64,000 bases of DNA from CAZDRI01 sp964508055 (GCA_964508055.1 CAZDRI010000005.1:1-64000), one strand, 5' to 3'; numbered from the stretch's first letter, positions 1-9,416 are shown. Numbers and translations: made by a program. Notes: generated by a model not told the origin, from the letters alone.

Positions 1-36
1 TATAAAATTTTATTAGAATTTTTTAAAAATGAACCG

Positions 37-134
37 CTTAAGTTGTCATGACCCTTTTTTAATATCATAAACTATATATTGATTTTGTATTTTTTTTTGT
101 GTTATTAAATAGAAAAAAATCTTGACAACTTAAG
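37..134. repeat. 98-bp segment bounded by 12-bp inverted repeats
   Basis: CTTAAGTTGTCA at 37-48 is repeated as its exact reverse complement at 123-134, leaving an AT-rich interior of 74 bp with no gene. It lies 44 bp beyond the mrdA stop. The long loop argues against an ordinary terminator. It could be a tiny MITE-like relic or the ends of a deleted insertion sequence. I see no clear target-site duplication and no second copy in the window. Confidence 0.4.
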
Positions 135-177
135 GGACATTTTTCTAATCTAATAATTTTGGACTTAACTCTTATTA

Positions 178-2010
178 TTATATTTTATTCTTAAAATAAA
201 CATCAAGTACTTTTTTAGCCAAAGGGGCTGCTTTAGAACTTCCGCTTCCAGCGTTTTCAACTACTACTGCTATGGCTACTTCAGGTTCTTTAATGGGTGC
301 AAAAGCAACAAATAGTGCATGATCTCTCAGAGTTTCTTTTATTTGTGAGGCTATGTATTCTTCTTCAGCATCTAGTCCAAAAACTTGAGCTGTGCCAGTT
401 TTGCCTGCTAAGGTATATTTTAGGTTATTGTTTAATCTCCTGGCAGTGCCTTTAATGCCATAGATGGATTTCTCCATAGATTTGGTTACTATATCCCAAT
501 TTTCTACATCTTTAATAGCTATTGTTTTATATTTTGATGGCTTTGTCATTTCAATAGGTTTATTTATTTTTTTTGTTGCTCTTAAAAGTTTAGGAGTTAC
601 CAATATCCCTTTATTAGCAATTGCTGCAGTAAAAACAGCTAATTGTAGAGGTGTAGCAGTTATAAAACCTTGACCTATACCTGCAATTACAGTTTCTCCT
701 ATATACCAAGGCAAGCCTTTTTTTTCGCGTTTCCATTTTTTTGAAGGTAATATCCCAGGCAATTCTCCAGGTATATCAATATTTGTTGTTTTTCCTAAGT
801 TAAATTGTTTTAAGTAATTGCTTATAGTATCAATACCTAATTCATAAGCTAATTCATAGAAGAAAACATCACAAGATTCTGCAATTGCATCTTCAACTGT
901 TTGGTGTCCATGACCTGATCTCTTCCAGTCGCGGTATTTATGGGAGTGGTTAGGTAGACTATACCAACCTGGACAATATTTTCTTGATTTCTCATTAATA
1001 ACACTTAGTTCCAATCCAGCTAGTGCTATTAGAGGTTTTATGGTTGAGCCTGGAGGATATTGGCCTTTTATAGCTCTATCAAAAAGAGGTTTGCTTTTTG
1101 AATTATTAAGATTTTTATAATCTTTTTCAGAGATGCCATCTACGAAAAAATTAGGGTCATAATTAGGAGCACTAGCAGCAGCTAATACTTCCCCATTTTT
1201 AACATTTATAAGTATTATTGAACCTCTTTTATTTTTTAAGGTTTTTTCAGCTATTTTCTGTAGTTTGATATCTATTGTTAGATATAAATCATCACCTGGA
1301 ATAGGCTGGGTAATGGTTTCTTCATTTAGCATTCTTCCTTCAACATTTCTCTCAATAACACTTTTACCTACTTTGCCATGTAAATCTAATTCATATTGTT
1401 TTTCTATTCCAACTTTTCCTATATGAGTAGTATTTTCATAATCTTTAGTATTGTAAAGTCTCATATCTTCTTCATTTAATTTAGATACATATCCTAGTAT
1501 ATGAGATGCTAATTTTTTGTTTGGATATACTCTGTTTAATTTAGGCCTTATTGCTAAACCAGGCACATACTTGTTAACTAAAAATTTAGCAACAACATCC
1601 TCAGCAACATTTTCTAATATAGGTATGTAATTAAAATTCTTATAATTCTTTTTTATTTTATGAAAATTTTTAATGTCATTATCATTGATAATCTTGTTAG
1701 TCTTTAAGGCATTAAATACTTCATCTATGTTTTCTATTTCTTCTAATACCAACTCTAATGAAAATGAAATCTTATTATCTGCTAAAACAAGTCCATTTCT
1801 ATCAAAGATACGGCCTCTCGTTGGCACTATTGGCATATATCCAAGTCTATTGCCTTCAGATTCAACTTTATAATATTGGTGGTTTAATACTTGTAGATTT
1901 AATATTTGTATAAGTAATATTATTACTAATACTAAGATAAAGCCAATAGCCATTCTTACCCTGTTGCTGAATAATTTGGTCTCTAATATAGTGTTACTAA
2001 TTTGCTGCAT
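178..2010 (-). CDS. mrdA: Penicillin-binding protein 2 (peptidoglycan transpeptidase)
   Basis: Class B high-molecular-mass PBP of the elongasome, cross-linking peptidoglycan in the periplasm during lateral wall growth. The 610-residue protein has a single N-terminal membrane anchor at about residues 19-41, a dimerisation domain starting RGRIFDRNG, and a transpeptidase domain with the acylated serine at S322 (GSTIKPL), an SCD motif (ESCDVFF) and KTG at 537-539 (AGKTGTAQ). Length is close to E. coli PBP2 (633). The usual partner rodA is not adjacent within the window. The ATG start gives the expected cytoplasmic tail before the anchor; no clear ribosome binding site is visible. I am confident of PBP2 rather than FtsI because of the overall architecture and the CDVFF-type motif. 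Confidence 0.93.
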   Translation of the reverse strand: MQQISNTILETKLFSNRVRMAIGFILVLVIILLIQILNLQVLNHQYYKVESEGNRLGYMPIVPTRGRIFDRNGLVLADNKISFSLELVLEEIENIDEVFNALKTNKIINDNDIKNFHKIKKNYKNFNYIPILENVAEDVVAKFLVNKYVPGLAIRPKLNRVYPNKKLASHILGYVSKLNEEDMRLYNTKDYENTTHIGKVGIEKQYELDLHGKVGKSVIERNVEGRMLNEETITQPIPGDDLYLTIDIKLQKIAEKTLKNKRGSIILINVKNGEVLAAASAPNYDPNFFVDGISEKDYKNLNNSKSKPLFDRAIKGQYPPGSTIKPLIALAGLELSVINEKSRKYCPGWYSLPNHSHKYRDWKRSGHGHQTVEDAIAESCDVFFYELAYELGIDTISNYLKQFNLGKTTNIDIPGELPGILPSKKWKREKKGLPWYIGETVIAGIGQGFITATPLQLAVFTAAIANKGILVTPKLLRATKKINKPIEMTKPSKYKTIAIKDVENWDIVTKSMEKSIYGIKGTARRLNNNLKYTLAGKTGTAQVFGLDAEEEYIASQIKETLRDHALFVAFAPIKEPEVAIAVVVENAGSGSSKAAPLAKKVLDVYFKNKI

Positions 2011-2086
2011 ATTTACATTTGCTATTAAAAAATACCACTTCGGTCAACGAACAGATAAAAAAGATTAGGCTATTATGAGCATAAGT

Positions 2087-2320
2087 TTATTTTAATTTAG
2101 CTAAAAGTTCTTCTTCAGTTTCTTCTCTTTCAGGGTCTGGCACACAACAATCAACTGGACATACCTCTACACATTGCGGGGTGTCAAAATGACCAACACA
2201 TTCAGTGCATTTATCAGGGTCTATCTCATATATTTCTTCACCCATATAGATTGCTTCATTTGGACATTCTGGTTCACAAACATCGCAATTTATACATTCA
2301 TCAGTAATTTTAAGTGCCAT
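2087..2320 (-). CDS. yfhL: YfhL-type 2[4Fe-4S] ferredoxin
   Basis: Small (77 aa) bacterial ferredoxin carrying two [4Fe-4S] clusters. The sequence begins MALKITDECINCDVCEPECP and continues with CTEC, a short insertion (VGHFDTPQC) and VEVCPVDCC, a cysteine pattern and insertion shared with E. coli YfhL. It should be a cytoplasmic single-electron carrier; the redox partners are not shown by the context. It sits 38 bp downstream of gltX and 76 bp upstream of mrdA, all on the minus strand. The acidic tail (REETEEELLAKL) is usual for the family. Confidence 0.9.
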   Translation of the reverse strand: MALKITDECINCDVCEPECPNEAIYMGEEIYEIDPDKCTECVGHFDTPQCVEVCPVDCCVPDPEREETEEELLAKLK

Positions 2321-2357
2321 ATTAAAATCTCCTAATATCTAAATACCTAAACTTAAA

Positions 2358-3734
2358 TTATTTTACTCTCGTTATTCTTTTAAGTAAAAATTGTTTATTT
2401 ATTAAAGGATATAAAGCAGACAACTGCGGTCCATCTTTTAATCCTGTTAATATAAGTCTAAGTGGCATAAATAAGTTTTTACCAGTTAGATTAGTATCTT
2501 TTTTTACTTTAGCTAATAATTCTTTAAAACTATATTTATTATTAACTGCATGTTCTATTGCTAGAAAAAAGCTATTATCTAACTTTAATAACTCATCTTT
2601 AATTTCGTTAGTTAAAGCAAAATTGGTAAATAAATTTTTAGCAAAATTATAAGTATCGCTTGGAAATAAAATATTATTTCTAATAGCTTTTATAAATTCT
2701 ATTCTTTTATCCTCTTTAACTAAACTGTTTATTTCAAAGTCAGCCCAACCCAATAATTCTTTATCTGATTTAGAGTTTATAGCTAATTGTTGCCAATGTT
2801 TTAATTGTGCTAAATCAAATATTGCAGGAGCTTTACCTATTCTATTGATGTTAAAGTTTTTAGCTAAATCGTCCATGCTCATTAATTCATTTAAATCATA
2901 ACTATGCCCTAATCTTGCAAAATAATTTTGCAGTGCTATTGGGAAAAAGCCTAACTCTCTTAGCTCTTTGATACTCATAGAGCCATTTCTTTTTGATAAT
3001 GGTTTATTGTCAAATCCAATTGTAAGAGCCATATGAGCATATTTTGGTTTGGTTAAATTGAGTGCATCTAAAATCATTAGTTGTCTTGGAGTATTTGTTA
3101 AATGGTCTTCACCTCTAATAATATGACTTATACCCATCAATGAATCATCTATTGCATTAGTAAAGAAAAAACTTTCAGCTTCTGAAGAACGCTTAACAAT
3201 AAAGTCTCCAATATTCTCACCCTTATGAGTCTGCTTACCTTTTACTAAATCAGTAAATTCTATATTAGTCTTATCACCTACTAAAAATCTTAAAGTGTGT
3301 GGTTTTGATAAGTCTGGGTTTTCTAAATTGCGGCAATATCCATCATATTTTGGTGGTTTGCTCATATTAATTTGGGTTTTTCTCTTTTGTTCTAAAGTTT
3401 CATTTGAACAAAAACAAGGATAGATTTTTTTTTGCTGTTTTAATAAATTAAGATATTTTTTATAGATATCCCCTCTTTTAGATTGCTCATAAGATGTATG
3501 TTTACTATCTATACTATATCCTTCATCCCAATTAATTCCCAACCATGATAAATCTTCACATATTTGCTTTATATGTTTTTTATCGCTTCTTTTAAGGTCA
3601 GTGTCTTCTATTCTTAGTAGGAATGAGCCATTATTTGCTTTAGCATATAAATAGCTAAACAACGCTGTTCTTGCATTGCCTATATGTATTAATCCTGTAG
3701 GTGATGGCGCAAACCTAGTTTTAACTTTTAACAT
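2358..3734 (-). CDS. gltX: Glutamyl-tRNA synthetase
   Basis: Class I aminoacyl-tRNA synthetase charging tRNA-Glu. The 458-residue protein begins with the APSPTG(L)IHIGN signature (HIGH motif as HIGN) and has a KMSKS equivalent, LSKRNGS. A cysteine cluster (CFC near residue 107 and YC about 25 residues on) resembles the zinc site of some bacterial GluRS. Length is typical. It is divergent from the PPIase gene at 3801, sharing a 66-bp intergenic region. No glutaminyl-tRNA synthetase or amidotransferase gene is visible here, so whether it is discriminating cannot be decided from this window. Confidence 0.93.
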   Translation of the reverse strand: MLKVKTRFAPSPTGLIHIGNARTALFSYLYAKANNGSFLLRIEDTDLKRSDKKHIKQICEDLSWLGINWDEGYSIDSKHTSYEQSKRGDIYKKYLNLLKQQKKIYPCFCSNETLEQKRKTQINMSKPPKYDGYCRNLENPDLSKPHTLRFLVGDKTNIEFTDLVKGKQTHKGENIGDFIVKRSSEAESFFFTNAIDDSLMGISHIIRGEDHLTNTPRQLMILDALNLTKPKYAHMALTIGFDNKPLSKRNGSMSIKELRELGFFPIALQNYFARLGHSYDLNELMSMDDLAKNFNINRIGKAPAIFDLAQLKHWQQLAINSKSDKELLGWADFEINSLVKEDKRIEFIKAIRNNILFPSDTYNFAKNLFTNFALTNEIKDELLKLDNSFFLAIEHAVNNKYSFKELLAKVKKDTNLTGKNLFMPLRLILTGLKDGPQLSALYPLINKQFLLKRITRVK

Positions 3735-3754
3735 AACAATATTAAAATGTTGGT

Positions 3755-3760
3755 ATTATA
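3755..3760 (-). promoter_or_regulatory. Probable -10 element for gltX
   Basis: On the minus strand the sequence reads TATAAT exactly, 20 bp upstream of the gltX ATG. The best -35 candidate (TTTATT, 18-bp spacer) is weak, so only the -10 hexamer is well supported. The element lies in the gltX/PPIase divergent region. Confidence 0.35.
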
Positions 3761-3800
3761 ACTAACCTTAATTCAATTAATAAAATTTTATATAAACAAC

Positions 3801-4820
3801 ATGAAAAAACTACTCTATTCTATTTTTATTATTATCTTTTTTTCTTTAAATACTCACGCCTTAGAAGATGGTATTTATGCTAAATTTAAAACCGCAAAAG
3901 GAGATATTATTGCTAAATTGTTTTATTTAGATACTCCTGTTACGGTGATTAATTTTGTAGGATTAGTTGAGGGTAGTAAGAAAAATTCATACAAACCACT
4001 AGGTGAGCCTTATTATGATGGTCTTACTTTTCACAGAGTTATTAAAGACTTTATGATTCAGGGGGGAGACCCAAAAGGAAATGGCACAGGAGGACCAGGG
4101 TATAATTTTGAAGATGAAATTTCAGATAATTTAAAGCATAATAAAGCCGGTATTTTATCTATGGCAAATGCAGGTCCTAACACCAACGGTAGTCAATTTT
4201 TTATAACCCATAAAGCGACTCCATGGTTAGATGGCAAACATACTGTTTTTGGAGAGGTTATATCTGGCATAGCAGTTGTTCATAAAATCAACCAAGGAGA
4301 TAAGATTAATTCATTAGAAATTATAAGGATTGGTAATAAAGCTAAAAATTTTAAAACTGACGATAAGGCATTCAACACAGCCGAACTAAAAATAATTGAG
4401 AAAAAAAGACAAAAAATGGCTAAAGATTTAAAGAAAGTGGCTGATTTTGTAAAAAACAATTATCCAAACGCTCAACAAACTGAGTCAGGGTTATATTATA
4501 TTGTATTAAAAGAAGGTAGTGGTAAAAAGCCTAAAAAAGGAGATTTAATAAAAGCTCATTATGATTTAAAAATTGCCGGTAAAAATAAAAAAATAGCTGA
4601 TTCTAGAAGTACTAACAAACCTTTACATGCTGCTATCGGTGTAGGTCGTTTAATAAAAGCATGGGATGAAGCAGTACTTGATATGAAAGTAGGAGAAAGA
4701 AGAATTATAATAGCGCCTTATTTTTTAGCTTATGGTGAACAAGGTAGAGGTAAAGTCATTCCACCAAAAGCAACCCTTATTTTTGATTTAGAGCTTTTAG
4801 TTATAAATCCTAGTAATTAA
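3801..4820 (+). CDS. Periplasmic cyclophilin-FKBP fusion peptidyl-prolyl isomerase
   Basis: A 339-residue secreted double foldase. Residues 1-20 form a signal peptide (ending THA). Residues about 24-180 are a cyclophilin domain with the active-site set intact: HRV at 78-80, DFMIQGGD at 83-90, MANAGPNTNGSQFFIT at 121-136, and WLDGKHT at 142-148. A charged helical linker (about 185-220) leads to an FKBP domain at about 225-335 (GDLIKAHYDL, VGERR, PYFLAYGEQG, IPP). Both domains therefore look catalytically competent. It is separated from mraY by three bases, so the two are probably co-transcribed. Cyclophilin and FKBP are unrelated isomerase families normally found as separate proteins; the fusion is unusual and is discussed in the findings. 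Confidence 0.9.
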   Translation: MKKLLYSIFIIIFFSLNTHALEDGIYAKFKTAKGDIIAKLFYLDTPVTVINFVGLVEGSKKNSYKPLGEPYYDGLTFHRVIKDFMIQGGDPKGNGTGGPGYNFEDEISDNLKHNKAGILSMANAGPNTNGSQFFITHKATPWLDGKHTVFGEVISGIAVVHKINQGDKINSLEIIRIGNKAKNFKTDDKAFNTAELKIIEKKRQKMAKDLKKVADFVKNNYPNAQQTESGLYYIVLKEGSGKKPKKGDLIKAHYDLKIAGKNKKIADSRSTNKPLHAAIGVGRLIKAWDEAVLDMKVGERRIIIAPYFLAYGEQGRGKVIPPKATLIFDLELLVINPSN

Positions 4821-4823
4821 TAT

Positions 4824-5906
4824 ATGTTTTTAGAAATAATATCTTTTTTAACCCAAATTGATACTGGATTTAGTGTATTTCAATACTTAACTCTAAGGGC
4901 TATTCTTAGCACTTTAACAGCTTTGATAATTTGCTTGTTTATAGGTAAAAGATTTATAAAAGTCTTAACAAACTTTCAAATACATCAAACCATTAGAAAA
5001 GATGGACCTAAAAGTCATTATAAAAAGCAAGGCACCCCAACTATGGGTGGAATACTAATAATATCCTCATTTTTAATGAGTATTTTAGTATGGGGTAATT
5101 GGCATCATCATTACTTATGGGTTGTTGTTATCACCACATTAGCTTTTGGGACAATTGGTTTTATTGATGATTTTTTAAAAATCAAAAAACAAAACTCTAA
5201 TGGATTAAATAAATTACAAAAGTATTCTTTGCAATCTATAGTAGCAGTATTAATTTCTATATGGCTATATAAAGAAGCACTGCTGCCAAATGAAACAGAA
5301 CTTATAATACCCTTTTTCAAAGAAGTTGTAATTCCTTTAGGTTTCGGTTTTGTTGTTTTGTCTTATTTTGTAATAGTTGGCTCTAGTAATGCTGTTAACT
5401 TGACTGATGGCTTAGATGGTTTAGCTATAATGCCTATTATTTTAATAGCTGCTACTTTAGCTATTTTTGCTTATGCTACAGGGCATAGTTATTTTTCTAG
5501 TTATCTTAACTTGCCGTTTATTTTTGGTGCTGGTGAATTAATTGTTGTCTGCGGAGCATTAATTGGTGCCGGTATTGGATTTTTATGGTTTAATACTTAT
5601 CCAGCACAAATTTTTATGGGAGATATAGGTTCACTTACACTTGGGGCAGTGTTAGCAGTTATTGCTATAATAATTCGTCAAGAGTTTTTATTATTTGTAA
5701 TAGGTGGCGTGTTCGTTGCTGAAACTATATCGGTAATTTTACAAATTGGCTCATATAAAATCCGTAAAAAACGCATATTTTTAATGGCTCCTTTACATCA
5801 TCATTTTGAAAAAAAAGGCTGGGCTGAACCTAAAATAATAGTAAGATTTTGGATGATAACTTTGATGTTAATATTAATTGGACTTTCTAGCCTTAAAATT
5901 AGATAA
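4824..5906 (+). CDS. mraY: Phospho-N-acetylmuramoyl-pentapeptide transferase
   Basis: Makes lipid I by transferring phospho-MurNAc-pentapeptide to undecaprenyl phosphate at the inner membrane. The 360-residue polytopic protein carries the MraY signatures: DGPKSHYKKQGTPTMGG, DD in GFIDDFLKI, NLTDGLDGLAI, FMGDIGSL and the HHHFEKKGW motif near the C terminus. Length matches the family. It begins three bases after the PPIase stop and ends two bases before dcd. Normally mraY lies inside the dcw cluster between murF and murD; here it is isolated from the other mur genes, indicating rearrangement of that cluster or its dispersal. Confidence 0.95.
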   Translation: MFLEIISFLTQIDTGFSVFQYLTLRAILSTLTALIICLFIGKRFIKVLTNFQIHQTIRKDGPKSHYKKQGTPTMGGILIISSFLMSILVWGNWHHHYLWVVVITTLAFGTIGFIDDFLKIKKQNSNGLNKLQKYSLQSIVAVLISIWLYKEALLPNETELIIPFFKEVVIPLGFGFVVLSYFVIVGSSNAVNLTDGLDGLAIMPIILIAATLAIFAYATGHSYFSSYLNLPFIFGAGELIVVCGALIGAGIGFLWFNTYPAQIFMGDIGSLTLGAVLAVIAIIIRQEFLLFVIGGVFVAETISVILQIGSYKIRKKRIFLMAPLHHHFEKKGWAEPKIIVRFWMITLMLILIGLSSLKIR

Positions 5907-5908
5907 AA

Positions 5909-6475
5909 ATGAGCATTAAATCAGATAAGTGGATAAAAAAAATGGCTGTAGAAAACTCTATGATTAGCCCATTTGAGTCTAAACAAGTTAGAGTAAATAA
6001 TACTAATAAGATTATTTCTTATGGAACTTCAAGCTATGGCTATGATGTCAGATGTTCTGATGAATTTAAAATATTTACTAATATAAATAATAGTATTGTT
6101 GATCCTAAAAACTTTGATAATGAGTCTTTTGTGTCAATAAAGTCTGATGTTTGTATAATCCCCCCTAATTCATTTGCCCTTGCCAGAACTGTTGAACGCT
6201 TCAAGATACCTCGTTCAACTTTGGTTATTTGTTTGGGAAAATCTACTTATGCAAGATGTGGAATAATTGTGAATGTAACCCCATTAGAACCAGAATGGGA
6301 AGGACATGTAACTTTAGAGTTTTCTAATACCACCCCTCTTCCTGCTAAAATTTATGCTAATGAAGGTGTGGCTCAAATGCTATTTTTTGAATCAGATGAA
6401 ATATGCGAATTATCATATAAAGACAAATCTGGCAAATATCAAGGTCAACAAGGCGTAACTTTACCAAAAGTATAA
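5909..6475 (+). CDS. dcd: dCTP deaminase
   Basis: Deaminates dCTP to dUTP in thymidine-nucleotide synthesis. The 188-residue protein fits the homotrimeric Dcd family, with the conserved SSYGYDVR segment near residue 40, the RSTLVICLGKSTYARCGI substrate-binding stretch, the LEPEWEGHVTLEFSN core containing the catalytic glutamate, and a C-terminal YQGQQGVTLPK lid. It starts two bases after the mraY stop and is followed 21 bp later by prfC, so all three are likely co-transcribed. Confidence 0.95.
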   Translation: MSIKSDKWIKKMAVENSMISPFESKQVRVNNTNKIISYGTSSYGYDVRCSDEFKIFTNINNSIVDPKNFDNESFVSIKSDVCIIPPNSFALARTVERFKIPRSTLVICLGKSTYARCGIIVNVTPLEPEWEGHVTLEFSNTTPLPAKIYANEGVAQMLFFESDEICELSYKDKSGKYQGQQGVTLPKV

Positions 6476-6496
6476 GTTATCTAAACTAAATAAAAG

Positions 6497-8080
6497 ATGT
6501 CATTAGATAAAGAAATAAGCCAAAGAAGAACTTTTGCTATCATCTCCCATCCTGATGCCGGTAAGACAACTATTACCGAAAAATTATTGCTATATAGCGG
6601 AGTAATTAATACTGCAGGCTCTATTAAATCACGCAAATCAAGTCATCATGCTACTTCTGACTGGATGGAAATGGAAAAACAAAGGGGTATATCTGTAACT
6701 TCCTCAGTTATGCAGTTTAATTACAATAATACAACTATAAATCTATTAGATACTCCGGGTCATGAAGACTTTTCAGAGGATACCTATAGAACTCTAACTG
6801 CTGTTGATTCAGCATTAATGGTTATTGATTCTGCAAAAGGTGTTGAAGCAAGAACAATAAAATTAATGGGAGTTTGTCGGTTAAGAAACACTCCAATTAT
6901 GACATTTATCAATAAATTAGACAGAGAAGGCAGGGAAGGTATTGACCTATTAGATGAGATTGAGAAAATATTAAATATTGGGTGTGTTCCTATAACTTGG
7001 CCTATTGGCTCTGGTAAAAGTTTCAAAGGAGTGGTGCATTTAATTGAAAATAAAGTTTATTTATTTGATACAGGAAAAAATAACAAAATAAGTCAAAATA
7101 CTATTATTGATGATATAAACAACCCTGAACTTATTACTATCTTAGGTAAAGATGTTGTTAATCAATTAATTGAAGAAGTTGAGCTAATGTCGGAAATAAC
7201 TGAGAATTTTAATTTAGATGATTTCTTAAAAGGCAAAATCACCCCAGTGTTTTTTGGTTCAGCAATTAATAATTTTGGGATTGAAAATTTGCTAAATGAT
7301 TTTGTAAAATACGCACCCAGTCCACAACAAAGACAAGCTGATATTAGAGATATTGCAGCTAATGAGCAAAAACTAACAGGCTTTATTTTTAAAATACAAG
7401 CTAATATGGACCCTAAGCATCATGATAGGATTGCCTTTATGCGAATTGTAAGTGGCAATTATCAAAGCGGAGTAAAAGTCTTACAAGTTAGAACAAATAA
7501 AGAAATAAAAATAACTAATGCAATCACATTTTTGTCAAAGCAAAGACAAGCTACTGACAAAGCATATTCTGGAGATATAATAGGCATTCATAACCACGGC
7601 GGAATCCAAATTGGAGATTCTTTCACTCAAGGAGAAAAACTTCATTTTAAGGGGATACCTAATTTTGCACCAGAATTATTTAGAAGAGCGCAACTTAAAA
7701 ATCCTTTAAAAGCTAAGGCTTTACAAAAAGGCCTTGATGAATTATCTCAAGAAGGTGCAACTCAAACTTTTCGGCCAATTAATAATTCTGACCAAATATT
7801 GGGAGCAATAGGTGTTTTGCAATTTGATGTTGTAGCTCATAGATTACAACACGAATATGGAGTAGATTGCATCTTTGAAAATATCAGTATAGCAAAAGCT
7901 CGCTGGGTAAAAGGTAATGATAAAGATATTGATAATTTAAAAAGTAAATTTAGTCAAAATCTTGCTATAGATGGCTCAGGCATGCTCACCTATCTTGCAC
8001 CTAGCAATGCTAATTTAGAATTAACAATTAAAAGATTTCCAGATATTGAGTTCTTAGCTAGTAGAGAAAATATTTGTTAG
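6497..8080 (+). CDS. prfC: Peptide chain release factor 3 (GTPase)
   Basis: Class II release factor that recycles RF1/RF2 from the ribosome using GTP. The 527-residue protein has the translational GTPase motifs G1 HPDAGKTT (residues about 18-25), the switch I region, G3 DTPGHEDFSED and G4 NKLDREGR, followed by the RF3-type domains II and III (for example PELFRRAQLKNPLKAKAL). Length equals that of E. coli RF3 (529). It ends 39 bp before the convergent minor pilin gene. Confidence 0.95.
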   Translation: MSLDKEISQRRTFAIISHPDAGKTTITEKLLLYSGVINTAGSIKSRKSSHHATSDWMEMEKQRGISVTSSVMQFNYNNTTINLLDTPGHEDFSEDTYRTLTAVDSALMVIDSAKGVEARTIKLMGVCRLRNTPIMTFINKLDREGREGIDLLDEIEKILNIGCVPITWPIGSGKSFKGVVHLIENKVYLFDTGKNNKISQNTIIDDINNPELITILGKDVVNQLIEEVELMSEITENFNLDDFLKGKITPVFFGSAINNFGIENLLNDFVKYAPSPQQRQADIRDIAANEQKLTGFIFKIQANMDPKHHDRIAFMRIVSGNYQSGVKVLQVRTNKEIKITNAITFLSKQRQATDKAYSGDIIGIHNHGGIQIGDSFTQGEKLHFKGIPNFAPELFRRAQLKNPLKAKALQKGLDELSQEGATQTFRPINNSDQILGAIGVLQFDVVAHRLQHEYGVDCIFENISIAKARWVKGNDKDIDNLKSKFSQNLAIDGSGMLTYLAPSNANLELTIKRFPDIEFLASRENIC

Positions 8081-8119
8081 TTTAAAGTCTGCAATTTTAA
8101 GTTTTCACTTAAATAACTA

Positions 8120-8638
8120 CTAAAGGTCTAAAGGCACGATTAACATTTTTGGTAGCACAGTATTTGTTGCAGGGAGGGAAAGTTTTACCTCAGCTTGTTG
8201 GATGGACATAGTGTGTCCTTGATTATCAACACAACGACTAGTAACTGTATATTCAATAGTTTGGGTTGAACTACTTTTTTCCTCAATTCCTGTTCTAATT
8301 TCAATATTATTAAAATTAGCCTTAAAAAAGCTATTAGTTGCAGCATTCCACCATTCATTAGAGCTATGAGATACACCTTTAAGCGCTCCATTACTTTCCC
8401 ATACTCCATACTCACCATTTATTGTAGCTGTAACTGGGGCATTATCATTTAACCAAACTCTTGCATTATGTAAACTAGAGGTACAAGCGCTTTTTGCGGC
8501 AGAATTTATATGGTTATTAATACTTATTTTATGCTGTGTGGATAGTAGCTGATGAAAATTAGTTGCAATTAAAGTGGTTACTACTATTGCTATTAATACT
8601 GCAAATAAAACAGCACCTTTTTCTCTACCCATTTTCAT
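8120..8638 (-). CDS. PilX-like minor pilin-operon protein
   Basis: Last gene of the minus-strand minor pilin set. The N terminus (MKMGREKGAVLFAVLIAIVV) gives a PilX-type hydrophobic helix with GAVL in place of the classical GFTLIE prepilin site. Two cysteines (SACTS near residue 45 and SRCVD near 140) could form a disulfide. I chose the ATG at 8638, not the longer reading frame from 8665, because AAAGGAG lies six bases upstream; this gives 172 residues and a 14-nt overlap with the upstream gene. The protein probably sits in the tip or initiating complex of the pilus. The family is poorly conserved, so the name rests on position and N terminus. Confidence 0.6.
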   Translation of the reverse strand: MKMGREKGAVLFAVLIAIVVTTLIATNFHQLLSTQHKISINNHINSAAKSACTSSLHNARVWLNDNAPVTATINGEYGVWESNGALKGVSHSSNEWWNAATNSFFKANFNNIEIRTGIEEKSSSTQTIEYTVTSRCVDNQGHTMSIQQAEVKLSLPATNTVLPKMLIVPLDL

Positions 8639-9416
8639 TAAATACTCCTTTAGGAGCAAAAACAAAACTTAATAACCTACGGTAACGCCCATCTGAAGGA
8701 TAACTTAAAGTCTTACTAAATGAATTAAAGACATAATTAGGAGTATCTTGATAATCGTCAGAATCAGTGGCAATTACAATATTAATCTCCACTCTAAATA
8801 TATTCCATATTTCTTTTTTATTAGCAGAATTTATGGCTAACAAATCACTTAACGGGACAGTGATTACATTACCATCTGCTTTAATAGTTGTATATCTTAT
8901 ATCCATAGCATTAACATAAGCTGATATTAAACTTCCTCTATAAGTGCCACTGTTATTCGGATCTCTACAATAAAGACTCGGTATGTTATTAACAGTAGTA
9001 TCATTAGCAATATAAAAAATATCAGCATACTTAAGCCTAACATCCCAACCTTGAGAAACACTTGCATTTACTTCTATATCTTTACCATCACAACGAATTG
9101 AATGTTCAGAGTTATAAGCAATTACTAATACTTCGTCATTAATATCAATAATCCCGTTAGTTGCAATGTCACCTGAAAAATCAGTAGCTATAGGATATTC
9201 ATCAAGCTTTTTAGCATTATCAACACCTGCTTTATCAATAGTTTTTTCTAAAATATCTCTTATTAGTATTTCTTTTTGGTTTAATTCAGCAACAGCTTGT
9301 GCTATTTCATATCTTTTTTGTGCTATTGTTATTATTTCATACACTACTATAGATATTAAGCTAGCTAATAATAGGCTTGTCAATAATTCAATAATAGTAA
9401 AGCCATATTGTTTCAA
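8625..9416 (-). CDS. PilW-like type IV pilus minor pilin
   Basis: Prepilin-like protein of 263 residues with an immediate class III leader: MKQYG, cleavage before FTIIELL, glutamate at mature position 5, then a roughly 20-residue hydrophobic helix. The large C-terminal domain (SIRCDGKDI, SLYCRDPN) is typical of PilW, the biggest minor pilin. It overlaps the PilV-like gene by 4 nt and the PilX-like gene by 14 nt, so translation is probably coupled. It should be processed by a prepilin peptidase, which is not in the window. Confidence 0.7.
   Translation of the reverse strand: MKQYGFTIIELLTSLLLASLISIVVYEIITIAQKRYEIAQAVAELNQKEILIRDILEKTIDKAGVDNAKKLDEYPIATDFSGDIATNGIIDINDEVLVIAYNSEHSIRCDGKDIEVNASVSQGWDVRLKYADIFYIANDTTVNNIPSLYCRDPNNSGTYRGSLISAYVNAMDIRYTTIKADGNVITVPLSDLLAINSANKKEIWNIFRVEINIVIATDSDDYQDTPNYVFNSFSKTLSYPSDGRYRRLLSFVFAPKGVFNENG

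Noticed and set aside
5909..6475. dUTPase rather than dCTP deaminase
   Set aside because: Length, the C-terminal lid and the RSTLVICLGKSTYARCGI and LEPEWEGHVTLEFSN blocks fit Dcd; a bifunctional enzyme cannot be excluded but there is no positive sign of it.
8096..8113. TTTAAG/CTTAAA stem between prfC and the minor pilin genes as a bidirectional terminator
   Set aside because: Only six weak pairs and no clear T-run; a chance palindrome is likely.
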